Shown here in pieces: positions 30,594 through 40,771 of a DNA stretch of 64,000 nucleotides. Numbering within the stretch: position 1 is the first letter of the stretch; each line of letters begins with the position of its first letter. A program made the translations under genes and the position numbers. Origin of the DNA: Mobilicoccus massiliensis (GTDB taxonomy: Bacteria; Actinomycetota; Actinomycetes; Actinomycetales; Dermatophilaceae); the NCBI RefSeq assembly GCF_000826525.2, contig NZ_LN651331.1, positions 682,026 to 746,025 on the forward strand. The letters are read 5' to 3'. The notes under the pieces were generated by a model. That model was given only the letters and a program-made list of their open reading frames with translations. It did not search any database and was not told the origin of the DNA.

Positions 30594-31526
30594 ATGATCG
30601 ACGCTGCGGGCCTGCGGGTGATGAAGGCAATCGCCGACGAGGGCAGTTTCACCGGTGCGGCGATCGCGTTGGGGTACTCGCAGCCGGCGATCTCGCAGAT
30701 GGTCCGCCGCCTCGAGCAGCGGCTGGGCACCGTGCTCGTCGAGCGGGTGGGCCGCTCGATCCGGCTCACCGAGGCGGGTCAGGTCCTCGCCAGGCACGCC
30801 GGCCCGGTGCTCACGGCGCTCGACCAGGCGGAGGACGAGGTCGCCGCCATCGCCGGTCTTCGGGCCGGGCGCGTGCGGCTCATGGCCTTCCCCTCCTCCT
30901 CGAGCACACTGTTGCCCAGTGCGCTCGTGCAGATGCGAGCCCGGCATCCCGACATCGCGGTGACGTTCACCGAGGCCGAACCGCCCGAATCGCTCGCGGC
31001 CCTGCGCAACGGGGACTGCGACCTCGCGGTCGCGTTCGCCTACGACGGCGCCGACGTCGCCCGGGGTGAGGATCTCGAGGGGCTCGTCACGCACCCGTTG
31101 CTCGACGACCCGGTGCACCTCGCGCTACCCCTCGACCACCCGCTGGCGAGCTCTGAGGTCGTGCGGTTGGCCGATCTCGCGGGCGACACGTGGATCGCCG
31201 GGTGCCCTCGGTGTCGCGGCCACCTGCTCGCCCTGTGCGACGCGGCGGGGTTCCGGCCCACCGTGGGCTACGAGACCGAGGACTACGTGGCCGTGCAGGG
31301 GTTCGTCGCCGCCGGTCTCGGCGTGGCCCTCATCCCCGACCTCATCCTCGCGGCCACGACCAACCCCGGCGTGGCCATCCGGCCGCTCGACCCGCCGTCG
31401 CACCGCACGGTGCACGTCGTCACCACCCCTGATCTCGAACGCGTCCCTGCGGTGGCCGCGACCCTCGAGGCACTCTGCGAGAGCGCGGCCCGCCTCAGGG
31501 AGCGCGCCGAACCCGCCGCGCACTGA
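30594..31526 (+). CDS. LysR family transcriptional regulator
   Basis: A 310-residue LysR-type regulator. The N-terminal helix-turn-helix (~5-62) reads LRVMKAIADEGSFTGAAIAL then GYSQPAISQMVRRLEQRLG. The substrate-binding PBP2 domain (~90-295) contains AFPSSSSTLLPSALVQM and FVAAGLGVALIPDL. LysR proteins usually control a divergent neighbour, but here the upstream gene is lexA in the same orientation and the downstream gene comEC is convergent, so the target and inducer are unknown. The ATG at 30594 lies 55 bp after the lexA stop. Confidence 0.92.
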   Translation: MIDAAGLRVMKAIADEGSFTGAAIALGYSQPAISQMVRRLEQRLGTVLVERVGRSIRLTEAGQVLARHAGPVLTALDQAEDEVAAIAGLRAGRVRLMAFPSSSSTLLPSALVQMRARHPDIAVTFTEAEPPESLAALRNGDCDLAVAFAYDGADVARGEDLEGLVTHPLLDDPVHLALPLDHPLASSEVVRLADLAGDTWIAGCPRCRGHLLALCDAAGFRPTVGYETEDYVAVQGFVAAGLGVALIPDLILAATTNPGVAIRPLDPPSHRTVHVVTTPDLERVPAVAATLEALCESAARLRERAEPAAH

Positions 31527-31539
31527 GAAGTGCCTGCAC

Positions 31540-34053
31540 TCACCGGCGCTGCCGGACGACGAGCAAGCGGCCCTGCTCCTTGCGGACCGCCACTGCTCCG
31601 TCCCGATCGGTGCGGTAGATCAGCGATCCGGCCGCCTGCGCGCGCGAGAGCAGAGTCGGGGCCGGGTGCCCGTATCGGTTGTCCACGCCGACGCTGACGA
31701 GGGCCACCGGAGCGCGGACGAGGTCGAGCAGGCGCGCGTCGTGATCGGCCGAGCCGTGGTGAGCGACCTTGACGACGTCGAACGCCTGGTCCTCACCGAA
31801 TCCGTCGCGCGCACTGTCCGCGTCTCTCCCGGCGTGGTCGTCCGTCGGGGCCTCGGGGTGGGTGCGCAGGTCGGACCGCACGGTCGCGCCCGCCTCGGCG
31901 TCGGCGTCGGCGAGGAACAACGCCCGGATCCCGTCCTGGGGCGAGGCGCCCGTGACGACGACGTCGAGCACGAGGGAGCCCGCATTCGGCGAGGCCGCCG
32001 AGCCCGTCCCCCGGCGGGGGCCGCGAACGACCGCGCTCACCTCGCCCCACGTGAGCCGGTCCCCTTGACCGACAACGTGAACCGGGCGCTCCTTCTCACG
32101 CCACCAGCGTTCGACGGCCGGTTTGACGTCGGTCATCGACGCAGCAGAGACGACGATGTCCCCCACCGGCCGTCCTCGATCGAGCCCGGAGAGCCCGCCG
32201 ACGTGGTCGGCATCGAAATGGGTGAGGACGACGGCGTCGATGACCTCGACCTGCAGCGTGTCGAGGCACCGGTCGAGCAGGTCGGGGTCCGGACCGGCGT
32301 CGATGACGACGGCCCGCCCCGGTGAGCCCGAGACGACGAATGCGTCCCCCTGGCCGACGTCGCACATGACGATCGCGGCCGGGGGCCCGGGAAACCCCGT
32401 CCGCGTGCGCACGACGAGGGCGGGAACGACGATGAGGCACAGCGCGACGGCGGCGAGGACGAGGATCCGCCGGTGGCGCCTGGCTCCACGCCAGGCCGCG
32501 GCGCCCGCACAGACGGTGACGAGCAGGACGAGGCCGAGGGACAGTGCGCCCCCGAGGCCACCGGGCCAGGGAATCGCCCGCAGTGGCGCGCGCTCGCCCG
32601 CACGCGCGACGACAGCGATGCCCGAGGCGGGCAGCGAGGCAACCCAGGCCAACCCGGTCGCACCCACCGGCCACAGCAGCCCAAGCAACGCCGTCACGGC
32701 GCCGAGCACCGTCACCGGTGCCACGAGGGGTGCGGCGAGGGCGTTGGTGAGCACACCGACGACGCTGATCTCCTCCTGGAGAACGACGACGATCGGTGCG
32801 CACGCCACTTGAGCGGCCAGCGGAATGGCCAGCGCCTGCGCGAGTGCGCGGGGCAGCCGGGCTCGCCGGTGCACGGCATCGGCCCAGGGCCGCGCGAAGA
32901 CGAGAAGTCCCAGCGTCGCGAGCGCCGACAACGCGAACCCGAACGATCGCGCCAGCCACGGATCGATCGCGAGCAGCACGAGGATCGCTCCGGCGAGCGC
33001 GGGCATCCCGAGGGGTTTGCGCGATCGCAGCAGACCCAGCAGGCCGATGCCGCCCATGACCGCGGCCCGGATGACACTCGGATCGGGGCGTGCGAGCACG
33101 ACGAAGGCCGCGAGGACGAGCACGCCGAGCACCGGCCGGAGCCTCCGCCGAACGCCCACCAGACCGCGTACCCACACCGCGGCTCCGACGACGAGCGAGC
33201 AGTTCGTCCCGGAGACCGCGGTGAGGTGGGACATGCCGGTGGCGGTCATCGCGTCGGCGAGGTCCTCGGGCACCGCATCGCGATCGCCGATGATCATCGC
33301 CGGGACGAGTCCGCGCGCATCCGGAGGCAGGGGGTCGACGACCTCGCGCAACCGGTTCCTCACATGGTCGGCGGCAGCGACGACGAGCCCGGGCCCGGCG
33401 CGCACCGTCGGCCGGCCGCGGGCTGCGAGCACGGCCCGCACCTGTTCGCCCGGTTCGGCGGGCGCGAGACGTCCCGAGACCTCGACGACGTCACGCCAGC
33501 CGATGTCCAGCCACTCCTGGCCCCCGAGGAGCAGGACGGGGGTCGCCACCTCGCTCGTCACCCCACGGGCGACCACCCGCTCGACGTGTAGCACGACGAC
33601 CGTCCTCGGTGGCCCGGCCTCCGCCTGCGGCAGCCGCCGCGGTTCGGCCATCACGCGGCCGGTGATCCGCACCATGGCCCGGTCGGCCGCCAGCTCGGCC
33701 ACCGGTCCGGCGTCGGCGGCCGCCTCGACCGCGGCGACCCGCAGGAACAGCGCCGCGCTCAGCAGCAGCCCCAGCGCCGTCACCGCCCGCCGGATCTCTG
33801 CCGGCTCCCACTCCTGCCGATCCGGATGACGGCGTCCCAGCCGATCGACGCGTGCTCGGGGCACGCGGTCGCGGGCGAGGCGTTGGTGGTGCCAGACGAT
33901 GCCCGCAGCGCCGGCGGTCGACAGCCCCGCTGCGCACAGCGCCGGCCACGGCCCGCGACCGAGGGCCACCGCGACGAGCGCCCACGTCGCCAGCGCGGGC
34001 ACCAGGAGCCTGACGTCGGGCGCCGGGGTGCCGGCCTCGTCAGACGCGGACAC
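31540..34053 (-). CDS. comEC: ComEC/Rec2 family DNA-uptake channel
   Basis: An 837-residue polytopic membrane protein. An N-terminal DUF4131/OB-like region (~95-220) is followed by the Competence domain (~255-520), with DARGLVPAMIIGDRDAVP, THLT-type MSHLTAVSGTNCSLVVG and IRAAVMGGIGLLGLLR. The C-terminal metallo-beta-lactamase-like domain (~580-835) carries VMCDVGQGDAFVV, the VVLTHFDADHVGG metal-binding motif and VVKVAHHGSADHD. It is the channel for single-stranded DNA in transformation. The GTG at 34053 overlaps the comEA stop by 14 nt; the longer frame to 34827 is a shadow of comEA. Pilus and ATPase partners are not in this window, so competence itself is not proven. Confidence 0.93.
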   Translation of the reverse strand: MSASDEAGTPAPDVRLLVPALATWALVAVALGRGPWPALCAAGLSTAGAAGIVWHHQRLARDRVPRARVDRLGRRHPDRQEWEPAEIRRAVTALGLLLSAALFLRVAAVEAAADAGPVAELAADRAMVRITGRVMAEPRRLPQAEAGPPRTVVVLHVERVVARGVTSEVATPVLLLGGQEWLDIGWRDVVEVSGRLAPAEPGEQVRAVLAARGRPTVRAGPGLVVAAADHVRNRLREVVDPLPPDARGLVPAMIIGDRDAVPEDLADAMTATGMSHLTAVSGTNCSLVVGAAVWVRGLVGVRRRLRPVLGVLVLAAFVVLARPDPSVIRAAVMGGIGLLGLLRSRKPLGMPALAGAILVLLAIDPWLARSFGFALSALATLGLLVFARPWADAVHRRARLPRALAQALAIPLAAQVACAPIVVVLQEEISVVGVLTNALAAPLVAPVTVLGAVTALLGLLWPVGATGLAWVASLPASGIAVVARAGERAPLRAIPWPGGLGGALSLGLVLLVTVCAGAAAWRGARRHRRILVLAAVALCLIVVPALVVRTRTGFPGPPAAIVMCDVGQGDAFVVSGSPGRAVVIDAGPDPDLLDRCLDTLQVEVIDAVVLTHFDADHVGGLSGLDRGRPVGDIVVSAASMTDVKPAVERWWREKERPVHVVGQGDRLTWGEVSAVVRGPRRGTGSAASPNAGSLVLDVVVTGASPQDGIRALFLADADAEAGATVRSDLRTHPEAPTDDHAGRDADSARDGFGEDQAFDVVKVAHHGSADHDARLLDLVRAPVALVSVGVDNRYGHPAPTLLSRAQAAGSLIYRTDRDGAVAVRKEQGRLLVVRQRR

Positions 34054-35110
34054 GGGCGCGCAGGGATTCGAGCTTCTTCTCACCCACCCCCTCGACCTCC
34101 CCGAGTTCGTCCACCGTGCTGAACCGGCCGTGGGCGGTACGCCACTCGAGGATCCGCCCGGCGAGGACCGGCCCCACGCCAGGGAGCGAATCCAGCGCGG
34201 CCTCGTCGGCGGTGTTGAGGTCGACGAGCCCCGCAGGCCCGGCTGCCTGACCGGGCGAGGCTGCCGGCCCGGCGCCCGAGGAAGAAGCCGGCGGAGGCAT
34301 CGTGTTGATGGGGACCGGGCCGCCCTTGGCGTCGGGCACGACGACCTGCTCACCGTCGACGAGGGGACGGGCGAGGTTGAGTCCCGTGAGCACGGCCGCC
34401 CTCGTGGGGCCACCGGCCTTGGCGATGGCGTCGGTGACTCGTGCGCCCGCCGGCACCGTGACGACCCCCGCCCGTCGCACCTCGCCGATGACGTGCACCA
34501 TGAGCTCGGCCGAGGAGCCGGCTGCCCCGCCCGTCGTCGGCGCCATCGGTGCCGTCGGGGAAGCTCCGGGCAGCGCGGCCACGGCAGGTGGGGCCCCGCT
34601 GACAGCGTCGGCCCGCGGTGCCCCGGCCGTCGGGGAGTTCGACGGTGACGCGCTGCGCACGCTCGTCGCCACGGGCTCGGAGCTCGGCCCTCCCCGCATG
34701 AACGAGAACGCCACCGCGGCCACCGCGAGGACGACCACGATGGCGGCACCCGCGACGGCGAGCCACGGCGGCGCCATCCGGGCTCCCCGCAGACCGCTGG
34801 GCAGCTCGAACACCCCGTCGCGCGCACGGATCAGCCCGGCGGAGGGCAGGTCGGCCTGCCGTGTCTCCCCCGGTCTGCGCGCTCGCGTCTCACCGAGTGC
34901 CTCCTCGCGCGTTTCCCGACGTGCCGCGCTGCGTGTCTGCCCGGGTGACTCGCGTCGTGCCCGACGCGTGGGCGGGGCCGGGACCATGGGCACGGGCTCG
35001 GTGTCCGGATCCTCCGCCGGGTGAAGGCGCCTCGGACGAGGTGGGGCCGCCGGTGCGCGGCCGGATCGAGCCGCCGTGAGCAGGGCCGTGGCGCGGTCGG
35101 TCGTGGGCAT
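34040..35110 (-). CDS. comEA: ComEA family DNA-binding protein
   Basis: A 356-residue membrane-anchored DNA receptor. An unusually long Arg/Pro/Thr-rich cytosolic N-terminus (~115 residues) precedes one membrane span (PWLAVAGAAIVVVLAVAAVA). A Pro/Ala/Ser linker, an SLBB domain (~205-260, VHVIGEVRRAGVVTVPAGAR) and a C-terminal helix-hairpin-helix pair (~295-356, DLNTADEAALDSLPGVGPVL and VDELGEVEGVGEKKLESL) follow. It binds double-stranded DNA outside the membrane and passes it to ComEC, whose gene overlaps its 3' end. ATG at 35110. Confidence 0.93.
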   Translation of the reverse strand: MPTTDRATALLTAARSGRAPAAPPRPRRLHPAEDPDTEPVPMVPAPPTRRARRESPGQTRSAARRETREEALGETRARRPGETRQADLPSAGLIRARDGVFELPSGLRGARMAPPWLAVAGAAIVVVLAVAAVAFSFMRGGPSSEPVATSVRSASPSNSPTAGAPRADAVSGAPPAVAALPGASPTAPMAPTTGGAAGSSAELMVHVIGEVRRAGVVTVPAGARVTDAIAKAGGPTRAAVLTGLNLARPLVDGEQVVVPDAKGGPVPINTMPPPASSSGAGPAASPGQAAGPAGLVDLNTADEAALDSLPGVGPVLAGRILEWRTAHGRFSTVDELGEVEGVGEKKLESLRARVRV

Positions 35111-35193
35111 GGCCTCACGCTAAGAGCGTGCGGTGCGCCCTCGACGCGCCCGCTTCCGGCCTGGGGACAACCGCGCCCGCTTCGTGCCGCTGT

Positions 35194-35215
35194 GGACGAC
35201 GGGGGTGCGTCGTCC
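35194..35215 (-). terminator. Short hairpin downstream of degV-like gene
   Basis: Seven-base arms GGACGAC/GTCGTCC around an 8-base G-rich loop, 6 bp after the stop of the DegV-family gene on the minus strand and about 85 bp before comEA. Possible weak terminator or attenuator; no T-tract. Confidence 0.35.
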
Positions 35216-35220
35216 GGGGC

Positions 35221-36090
35221 TCAGGCGGCCGGATGCGGTTCCGGGCTCACCGAGACGGCCATCGCACCTGGCCCCAGATGCACGGCGGCCACGGCACCCA
35301 TCGGACGCACCCACACGTCGTCCTCGGCGAGTCGGTCACCCACCCGGTCGACGAGGTCACCGGCGAGTCGTTGGGCACGTTCCTCGTCTCCGAGATGGTG
35401 CACCGTCACCGCCACCCGGGCGTTCGCTTCGTCGGCAGCCCTTCCCGCGAGCCCCACGAGGCGCCCGAGCGCCCGCCCGGTCGTGCGCACCTTCTCCAGC
35501 GGCTCGATGCGGCCGTCGCTGAGGCGCAGCAACGGCCGCACTGCGAGCGCCGACCCGAGAAAGGCCGCGGCGTTGCCGATGCGCCCGCCGCGGCGGAGGA
35601 ACTCCAGGGTGTGGACGTAGAAGAACATGTCGCCCGCACGGGCTCGCTCTCGCACGGCCGCGGCGACGGTCTGCCCGTCGGCTCCGGCGCGGGCGAGCCG
35701 GGCCCCGGTGAGCACCGCGTGACCGAGGGTCATCCCCATCGACTGCGAGTCGACGACGTGCACCGGCACGTCCGCGCCGCGAGCCGCGAGCGAGGCCGCG
35801 TCGCACGTGCCGGAGAGCCCGGCCGACAGGTGTACCGACACGATCTCGCTCGCGCCCTGGCCGATGAGTCGCTCGTACGCGTCGAGGAGTGCCCTCGGCG
35901 ACGGCCGTGACGTCGTGAGCTCACGCGCGTGCTTGAGAAGTCGCACGAGCTCGGCGTCGGTGAGATCGACGCCCTCGGTGTACTCCACCCCGTCCGCGAT
36001 CACGTGCAGCGGCACGATCGAGATGCCGAGTTCGGTGATCAGGTCCTCCGGCAGGTAGGCGGTGGAGTCCGTGACGAGCGCGACGGACAC
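35221..36090 (-). CDS. DegV family fatty-acid-binding protein
   Basis: A 289-residue cytoplasmic protein of the DegV/FakB type. It shows the N-terminal VTDSTAYLPEDLI motif, the TSRPSP segment that contributes to the lipid head-group site, and IVSVHLSAGLSGTCDAA. In Firmicutes such proteins present fatty acids to a FakA kinase. No FakA-like (DAK) gene is in this window, so the partner and physiological role are open. It lies 6 bp downstream of leuS and upstream of comEA, a common actinobacterial order. ATG at 36090. Confidence 0.92.
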   Translation of the reverse strand: MSVALVTDSTAYLPEDLITELGISIVPLHVIADGVEYTEGVDLTDAELVRLLKHARELTTSRPSPRALLDAYERLIGQGASEIVSVHLSAGLSGTCDAASLAARGADVPVHVVDSQSMGMTLGHAVLTGARLARAGADGQTVAAAVRERARAGDMFFYVHTLEFLRRGGRIGNAAAFLGSALAVRPLLRLSDGRIEPLEKVRTTGRALGRLVGLAGRAADEANARVAVTVHHLGDEERAQRLAGDLVDRVGDRLAEDDVWVRPMGAVAAVHLGPGAMAVSVSPEPHPAA

Positions 36091-36096
36091 CGCGCC

Positions 36097-39009
36097 TCAG
36101 CCCGCGACGATGTTGACGAGACCCGGCGCGCGCACGATGACCTTGCGCACGGTCTGCCCTTCGAGCAGCTCGGCGATGCGGGGCTCGGCGAGCGCGGCTG
36201 CCTCGAGGTCGGCCTCGCCGATGTCGGCGGGCACCTCGATGCGAGCCCGGACCTTGCCCTTGATCTGCACGACGCACGTCACCGTGTCCTCCACGAGCAT
36301 CGCCGGATCGGCCTCGGGGAACGACTCGTACGTGAGCGAGCTCGCGTGCCCGAGCCGGTTCCACAGTTCCTCGGCGATGTGCGGCGCCACGGGCGCGATC
36401 ATGAGCACGAGCGGCTCGATGGCCGCCCGCGGCGGCGCGTCGAGCTTGGTGAGGTGGTTGTTGAGCTCGATGAGCTTGGCGATGGCCGTGTTGAACCGCA
36501 GGCCCTCGTAGTCGGCGCGAACACCGGCGATGGTGCGGGCGAGCAGCCGCTGCGTCGCGTCGTCCAGCGGGGTGTCGGTGACGCGCAGGCCACCGGTGGT
36601 CTCGTCGATCGTGTTGCGCCACAGCCGCTGCAGGAAGCGCTGAGAACCGACGACCGCGCGGGTCTCCCACGGCTTCGACAGTTCCAACGGACCCATGCTC
36701 ATCTCGTACACGCGGAAGGTGTCGGCGCCGTACTGCTCGTACATCTCGTCGGGGCTGACGACGTTCTTGAGCGACTTGCCGATCTTGCCGAACTCGCGCG
36801 TGACGTGTTGTCCCTGCCAACTGAACTCGCCGTCGGGCCCCTCGACGACCTCGGCGGCCGGCACGGGCTGACCACGGTCGTCGCGGTAGGCCGGTGCCTG
36901 GATGTAGCCCTGGCTGAAGTAACGACGGAACGGCTCGTCGGCGCTGACGTGGCCGAGGTCGTGCAGGACCTTCTGCCAGAACCGCGCGTAGAGCAGGTGC
37001 AGCACCGCGTGCTCGACGCCGCCGACGTAGAGGTCGACGCCCCCGGGATCACGGCTGCCGGCAGGTGCGCCCGCGACCGGTTCAGGGCGCGGCCCCATCC
37101 AGTACTCCTCGACCTGCGGGTCGACGATCGCCTGGTCGTTGGCCGGGTCGAGGTAGCGCATGTAGTACCAGCACGACCCGGCCCAGTTGGGCATCGTGTT
37201 GGTCTCGCGGTGATAGGTCTTGGGCCCGTCGCCGAGGTCGAGGGTGACCTCGACCCACTCCGGCACCCGCGACAGCGGAGGCTCGGGCGCGGACGTCACG
37301 TCGTCGGGCTCGAAGGTCTTGGGGCTGTAGTCGGGCACCTCGGGCAACTCGACCGGCAGCTGATCCTCGGGCACCGCATGGGCGACGCCCTGGTCGTCGA
37401 AGACGATGGGGAACGGCTCACCCCAGTACCGCTGGCGCGAGAAGAGCCAGTCCCGCAACCGGTAGTTGACCGTGCCCTCGCCCGCGCCCTTGCCGACGAG
37501 CCACTCGACGATCCGCGCCTTGGCGTCGGCGACGGGGAGCCCGTCGAGACTCACCTCGTCGTTGGCCGAGTTGACGGCGACCCCGTCACCGACGAACGCC
37601 TGCCCGGCCGCGGCGGAGGCGCCGGGGTCGAGTTCGGTCGTGCCGGCGGGGGCGACGACGTCGATGATCGGCAGCCCGAACTGGGTGGCGAAGGCGTAGT
37701 CGCGCTCGTCGTGGGCGGGCACGGCCATGATCGCGCCCGTGCCGTAACCCATGAGCACGTAGTCGGCGATGAACACCGGCAGCCGGCGACCGTCGACCGG
37801 GTTGATCGCGTAACCACCGGTGAACACACCGGTCTTCGTCTTCTCGTCGACCTGGCGCTCGACATCGGATTTACGCGACGCCGCGAGCCGATAGGCACGC
37901 ACGGCCTCGGCGGGCGTCGCGGCGCCGCCGGTCCACGCCTCGCCGGTGCCCTCGGGCCACGCGTCGGCGACGAGGGAGTCGACGAGCGGATGCTCCGGAG
38001 CGAGGACCATGAACGAGGCACCGAACAGCGTGTCGGGCCGCGTCGTGAAGACCTCGATGCCGGCGCCGGGGACGTTCTCGGCCGCGAACCGAACGCGGGC
38101 GCCCTGGCTGCGGCCGATCCAGTTGCGCTGCATGAGCTTGACCTTCTCGGGCCATTCGACCCGGTCGAGGTCGTCGGCCAGCCGGTCGGCGTACGCCGTG
38201 ATCCGCATCATCCATTGCCGCAGGGAGCGCCGGAAGACGGGGTAGTTGCCTCGTTCGGAGCGGCCTTCGCTCGTGACCTCCTCATTGGAGAGCACGGTGC
38301 CAAGGCCGGGACACCAGTTGACCGGGGCCTCGGAGGTGTAGGCGAGGCGGAAGCCGTCGAGGTAGGTCGCGCGTTCGGTCGCGTTCAGCTCCCCCCAGGC
38401 ACGACCGGCGAACTCACCGACCAGGGCGCGCTCCCCCGACTCGAGCTGAGCGACGAGTTCGGAGATCGGCCGCGCCCGCCCGCGTCCGCCGTCGGGGCGC
38501 TCGGCGTCCTCGTCGTACCAGGACTCGAAGATCTGCAGGAAGATCCACTGCGTCCACCGGTAGTACGCGGGGTCGATGGTCGAGATCGAACGACGGTCGT
38601 CGTGCCCCAGACCGAGACGGCGCAGCTGACGCCGCATCACCGCCATGTTCTCCTCGGTGGTGGCGCGCGGGTGCCGACCGGTCTGCACCGCGTACTGCTC
38701 GGCGGGCAGGCCGAAGGCGTCGTAGCCGAGGCAGTGCAGGACGTTCTTGCCGGTCATGCGGTGGTAGCGCGCGAAGACGTCGGTCGCGATGTACCCCAGG
38801 GGGTGTCCGACGTGCAGTCCCGCACCCGAGGGGTAGGGGAACATGTCGAGGACGAGCAAGCGATCGCGCCCCGCAACCCCCTCCGGGTCGGCCCACGGTC
38901 CGGCCGGGTTGGGCGCGTGGAACGTCCCTTCGGCCTCCCACCGGTCCTGCCAGGAGAGCTCGACCTGCTCGGCCAGAGCAGCGTCGTACCGGTACGGGGT
39001 GTCGTTCAT
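36097..39009 (-). CDS. leuS: Leucyl-tRNA synthetase
   Basis: A 970-residue class I aminoacyl-tRNA synthetase that charges tRNA-Leu. The HIGH motif reads GLHVGH within [17 protein letters not shown] (~58-75). The tRNA-recognition and active-site region has [16 protein letters not shown]. The CP1 editing domain (~300-480) carries the [17 protein letters not shown] threonine-rich-to-acid editing signature. The KMSKS-like loop is [22 protein letters not shown]-terminal anticodon-binding and zinc-poor tail ends [13 protein letters not shown]. The ATG at 39009 is the natural start. A very long antisense open frame over this gene is a GC-driven shadow. Confidence 0.97.
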   Translation of the reverse strand: MNDTPYRYDAALAEQVELSWQDRWEAEGTFHAPNPAGPWADPEGVAGRDRLLVLDMFPYPSGAGLHVGHPLGYIATDVFARYHRMTGKNVLHCLGYDAFGLPAEQYAVQTGRHPRATTEENMAVMRRQLRRLGLGHDDRRSISTIDPAYYRWTQWIFLQIFESWYDEDAERPDGGRGRARPISELVAQLESGERALVGEFAGRAWGELNATERATYLDGFRLAYTSEAPVNWCPGLGTVLSNEEVTSEGRSERGNYPVFRRSLRQWMMRITAYADRLADDLDRVEWPEKVKLMQRNWIGRSQGARVRFAAENVPGAGIEVFTTRPDTLFGASFMVLAPEHPLVDSLVADAWPEGTGEAWTGGAATPAEAVRAYRLAASRKSDVERQVDEKTKTGVFTGGYAINPVDGRRLPVFIADYVLMGYGTGAIMAVPAHDERDYAFATQFGLPIIDVVAPAGTTELDPGASAAAGQAFVGDGVAVNSANDEVSLDGLPVADAKARIVEWLVGKGAGEGTVNYRLRDWLFSRQRYWGEPFPIVFDDQGVAHAVPEDQLPVELPEVPDYSPKTFEPDDVTSAPEPPLSRVPEWVEVTLDLGDGPKTYHRETNTMPNWAGSCWYYMRYLDPANDQAIVDPQVEEYWMGPRPEPVAGAPAGSRDPGGVDLYVGGVEHAVLHLLYARFWQKVLHDLGHVSADEPFRRYFSQGYIQAPAYRDDRGQPVPAAEVVEGPDGEFSWQGQHVTREFGKIGKSLKNVVSPDEMYEQYGADTFRVYEMSMGPLELSKPWETRAVVGSQRFLQRLWRNTIDETTGGLRVTDTPLDDATQRLLARTIAGVRADYEGLRFNTAIAKLIELNNHLTKLDAPPRAAIEPLVLMIAPVAPHIAEELWNRLGHASSLTYESFPEADPAMLVEDTVTCVVQIKGKVRARIEVPADIGEADLEAAALAEPRIAELLEGQTVRKVIVRAPGLVNIVAG

Positions 39010-39177
39010 CGCGTCCTTCGATTCTCACGGGTGCACTCACGTGGCGGGCCCGAGGCATCGACGACGTCACTGCCGGCCCGGGGAATTCACCCTAGCGCAG
39101 CAGGTGGAGGCGGCATCGCACCCTTTCACGAGGCGGTCCCACAGCGCGCGGACGGTGCGATGGACGCCACGACACAC

Positions 39178-39218
39178 GACGGCGGGCCGCCCTCCCCGAA
39201 GGAGAACGGCCCGCCGTC
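39178..39218 (-). terminator. Hairpin terminator after rpsT
   Basis: Eleven-base perfect arms (39178-39188 GACGGCGGGCC with 39208-39218 GGCCCGCCGTC) and an inner CTCC/GGAG pairing. It lies 12 bp downstream of the rpsT stop on the minus strand and ahead of leuS. Confidence 0.75.
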
Positions 39219-39229
39219 GGTGCGATGCC

Positions 39230-39490
39230 TCAGAGCGCGTTGTACGCCTTGGCCATCGCGGACTTCTTGTTCGCAGCCTGGTTCTTGTGGATGACGCCCT
39301 TGCTCACGGCCTTGTCGAGCTTCTTGCTCGCCAGGGCGAGAGCAGCCTGCGCCTCGTCCTTGTTCCCCGCAGCCGCGGTCTCGCGGAACTTGCGGATCCA
39401 GGTGCGGAGTTCGGCCTTGTACGCCTTGTTGCGCTCGGTGCGCTTGGCGTTGGTCTGGATCCGCTTGATCTGCGACTTGATGTTCGCCAT
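39230..39490 (-). CDS. rpsT: 30S ribosomal protein S20
   Basis: An 86-residue basic protein. It begins [20 protein letters not shown], has the S20 three-helix pattern, and ends [11 protein letters not shown]. It binds 16S rRNA early in 30S assembly. The ATG at 39490 follows AGAAGAGAG and gives exactly the family start; the longer frame to 39616 is not credible. It is a monocistronic unit with its own terminator. Confidence 0.97.
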   Translation of the reverse strand: MANIKSQIKRIQTNAKRTERNKAYKAELRTWIRKFRETAAAGNKDEAQAALALASKKLDKAVSKGVIHKNQAANKKSAMAKAYNAL

Positions 39491-39675
39491 GGTGACTCTC
39501 TTCTCCGGTCGTTGGGCTGTCAGGAACGACAGGCCCGTCCTCCACCTCCGGAGCGGGTCGGGCCCCGGCCAAGGACGGACTGCGTGGATGCGTGTCGGCG
39601 CACGACCTGGGCGCACACGCGAGGATCAACTCTACCAGCCCTTTCGGGCGGCCGAATCCGCGACGAGACGCCTCG

Positions 39676-40674
39676 TCACCGGCGGCCGTGCCCACGCCGT
39701 TCGTCACAGATCGTCAGAACGGCACGTTCGACGGCGTAGACCGGGTCGCGGCCGCCGCCCTTGACTGCCTCGTCGGCGGCGGCGACGGCTTGGATCGAAC
39801 GACCGAGGGCCTCGACGTCCCACCCGTTGAGCGCGCGTCGAGCGCGGTCGATCTGCCACGGCGCCATGCCGAGCGCCTTGGCCAACGACCCCGAGCTCGC
39901 GCGGCCGGCACCGGCGACCTTGACGAGCTGGCGCAACTGCACGGCCAGGACCGCGACGATGGGCACCGGGTCCACGCCACTCGCGAGGGCGTGCCGCAGC
40001 AGGCGCAGCGCCTCGGGTGCGTTGCCCGCCACGGCGGCGTCGGCGACGCGAAAGCCCGTGGCCTCGACCTTGCCGCCGTGGTAGGTCGCAACGGTCTCCT
40101 CGTCGACGACCCCGGTGGTGTCGTCGATGAGCTGCTTGCAGGCGGAGGCGAGTTCACGCACGTCCTTGCCCACGGCCTCGACGAGAGCGCGGATCGCCTC
40201 GGGCGTGGCCTTGCGACGGTTGCGGCGGAACTCGTTGGTGGCGAACTCGGACTTCTCCCGGTCGGACTTGATGGCCGGTGCCTCCAGCACCCGTGCCTTG
40301 CTCTTCTTCATCGCGTCGACGACCTTCTTGCCCCGGTTGCCACCCGCGTGTGCGACGACGAGGGTCACCCCCGGTTCGGGCCGAGCGATCTGGTCGAGAA
40401 GGTCGGCCTGTGCGTCGTCGCCGGCCTGGTCGGCGCCCCGGACGACGACGCACTTGTCGCCGCCGAACAGTGACGGGGCGCACTGCATGCCGATCTGCCC
40501 CGGCTCGTAGGTCTCCATGTCGACCCGGATGTACTCCAGGTCGGGCGTGATCGAGCGCAGCGCCTCCAGCGTCGAGGCGATGGCTCGCTCGGCGAGGATC
40601 TGCTCGGGGCCGCTGACGAGCACGAGCGGTGGGACGCCACCGCCGGGGGCGAACGGGGCTTCTCGATCGGTCAC
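39676..40674 (-). CDS. holA: DNA polymerase III subunit delta
   Basis: A 332-residue clamp-loader delta subunit. The N-terminal domain opens PLVLVSGPEQILAERAIAS, lacking a functional P-loop as expected for delta. The central region has PSLFGGDKCVVVRGADQ, and the collar domain includes VPIVAVLAVQLRQLVKVAG and GMAPWQIDRARRAL. It opens the beta clamp for loading onto DNA. In many actinobacteria holA follows comEC directly; here it precedes rpsT and leuS. Start codon at 40674 follows a short gap from the TDT transporter gene. Confidence 0.93.
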   Translation of the reverse strand: MTDREAPFAPGGGVPPLVLVSGPEQILAERAIASTLEALRSITPDLEYIRVDMETYEPGQIGMQCAPSLFGGDKCVVVRGADQAGDDAQADLLDQIARPEPGVTLVVAHAGGNRGKKVVDAMKKSKARVLEAPAIKSDREKSEFATNEFRRNRRKATPEAIRALVEAVGKDVRELASACKQLIDDTTGVVDEETVATYHGGKVEATGFRVADAAVAGNAPEALRLLRHALASGVDPVPIVAVLAVQLRQLVKVAGAGRASSGSLAKALGMAPWQIDRARRALNGWDVEALGRSIQAVAAADEAVKGGGRDPVYAVERAVLTICDERRGHGRR

Positions 40675-40771
40675 GCGGTCAGCATGGCAGAGCCCACCGA
40701 CAACGCCCCGGGACGGGCACCCGGACCGCGCCGGAGCTGCCTGAGGCCCCGATGAAGGCCGGGATCGCGCC

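Noticed and set aside
35929-39294. Very long open reading frame (over 1100 codons) on the plus strand antisense to leuS
   Set aside because: It is the reverse-frame shadow of a well-supported leuS gene in GC-rich DNA; composition is Arg/Val/Gly-biased with no recognisable domain and no ribosome-binding site.
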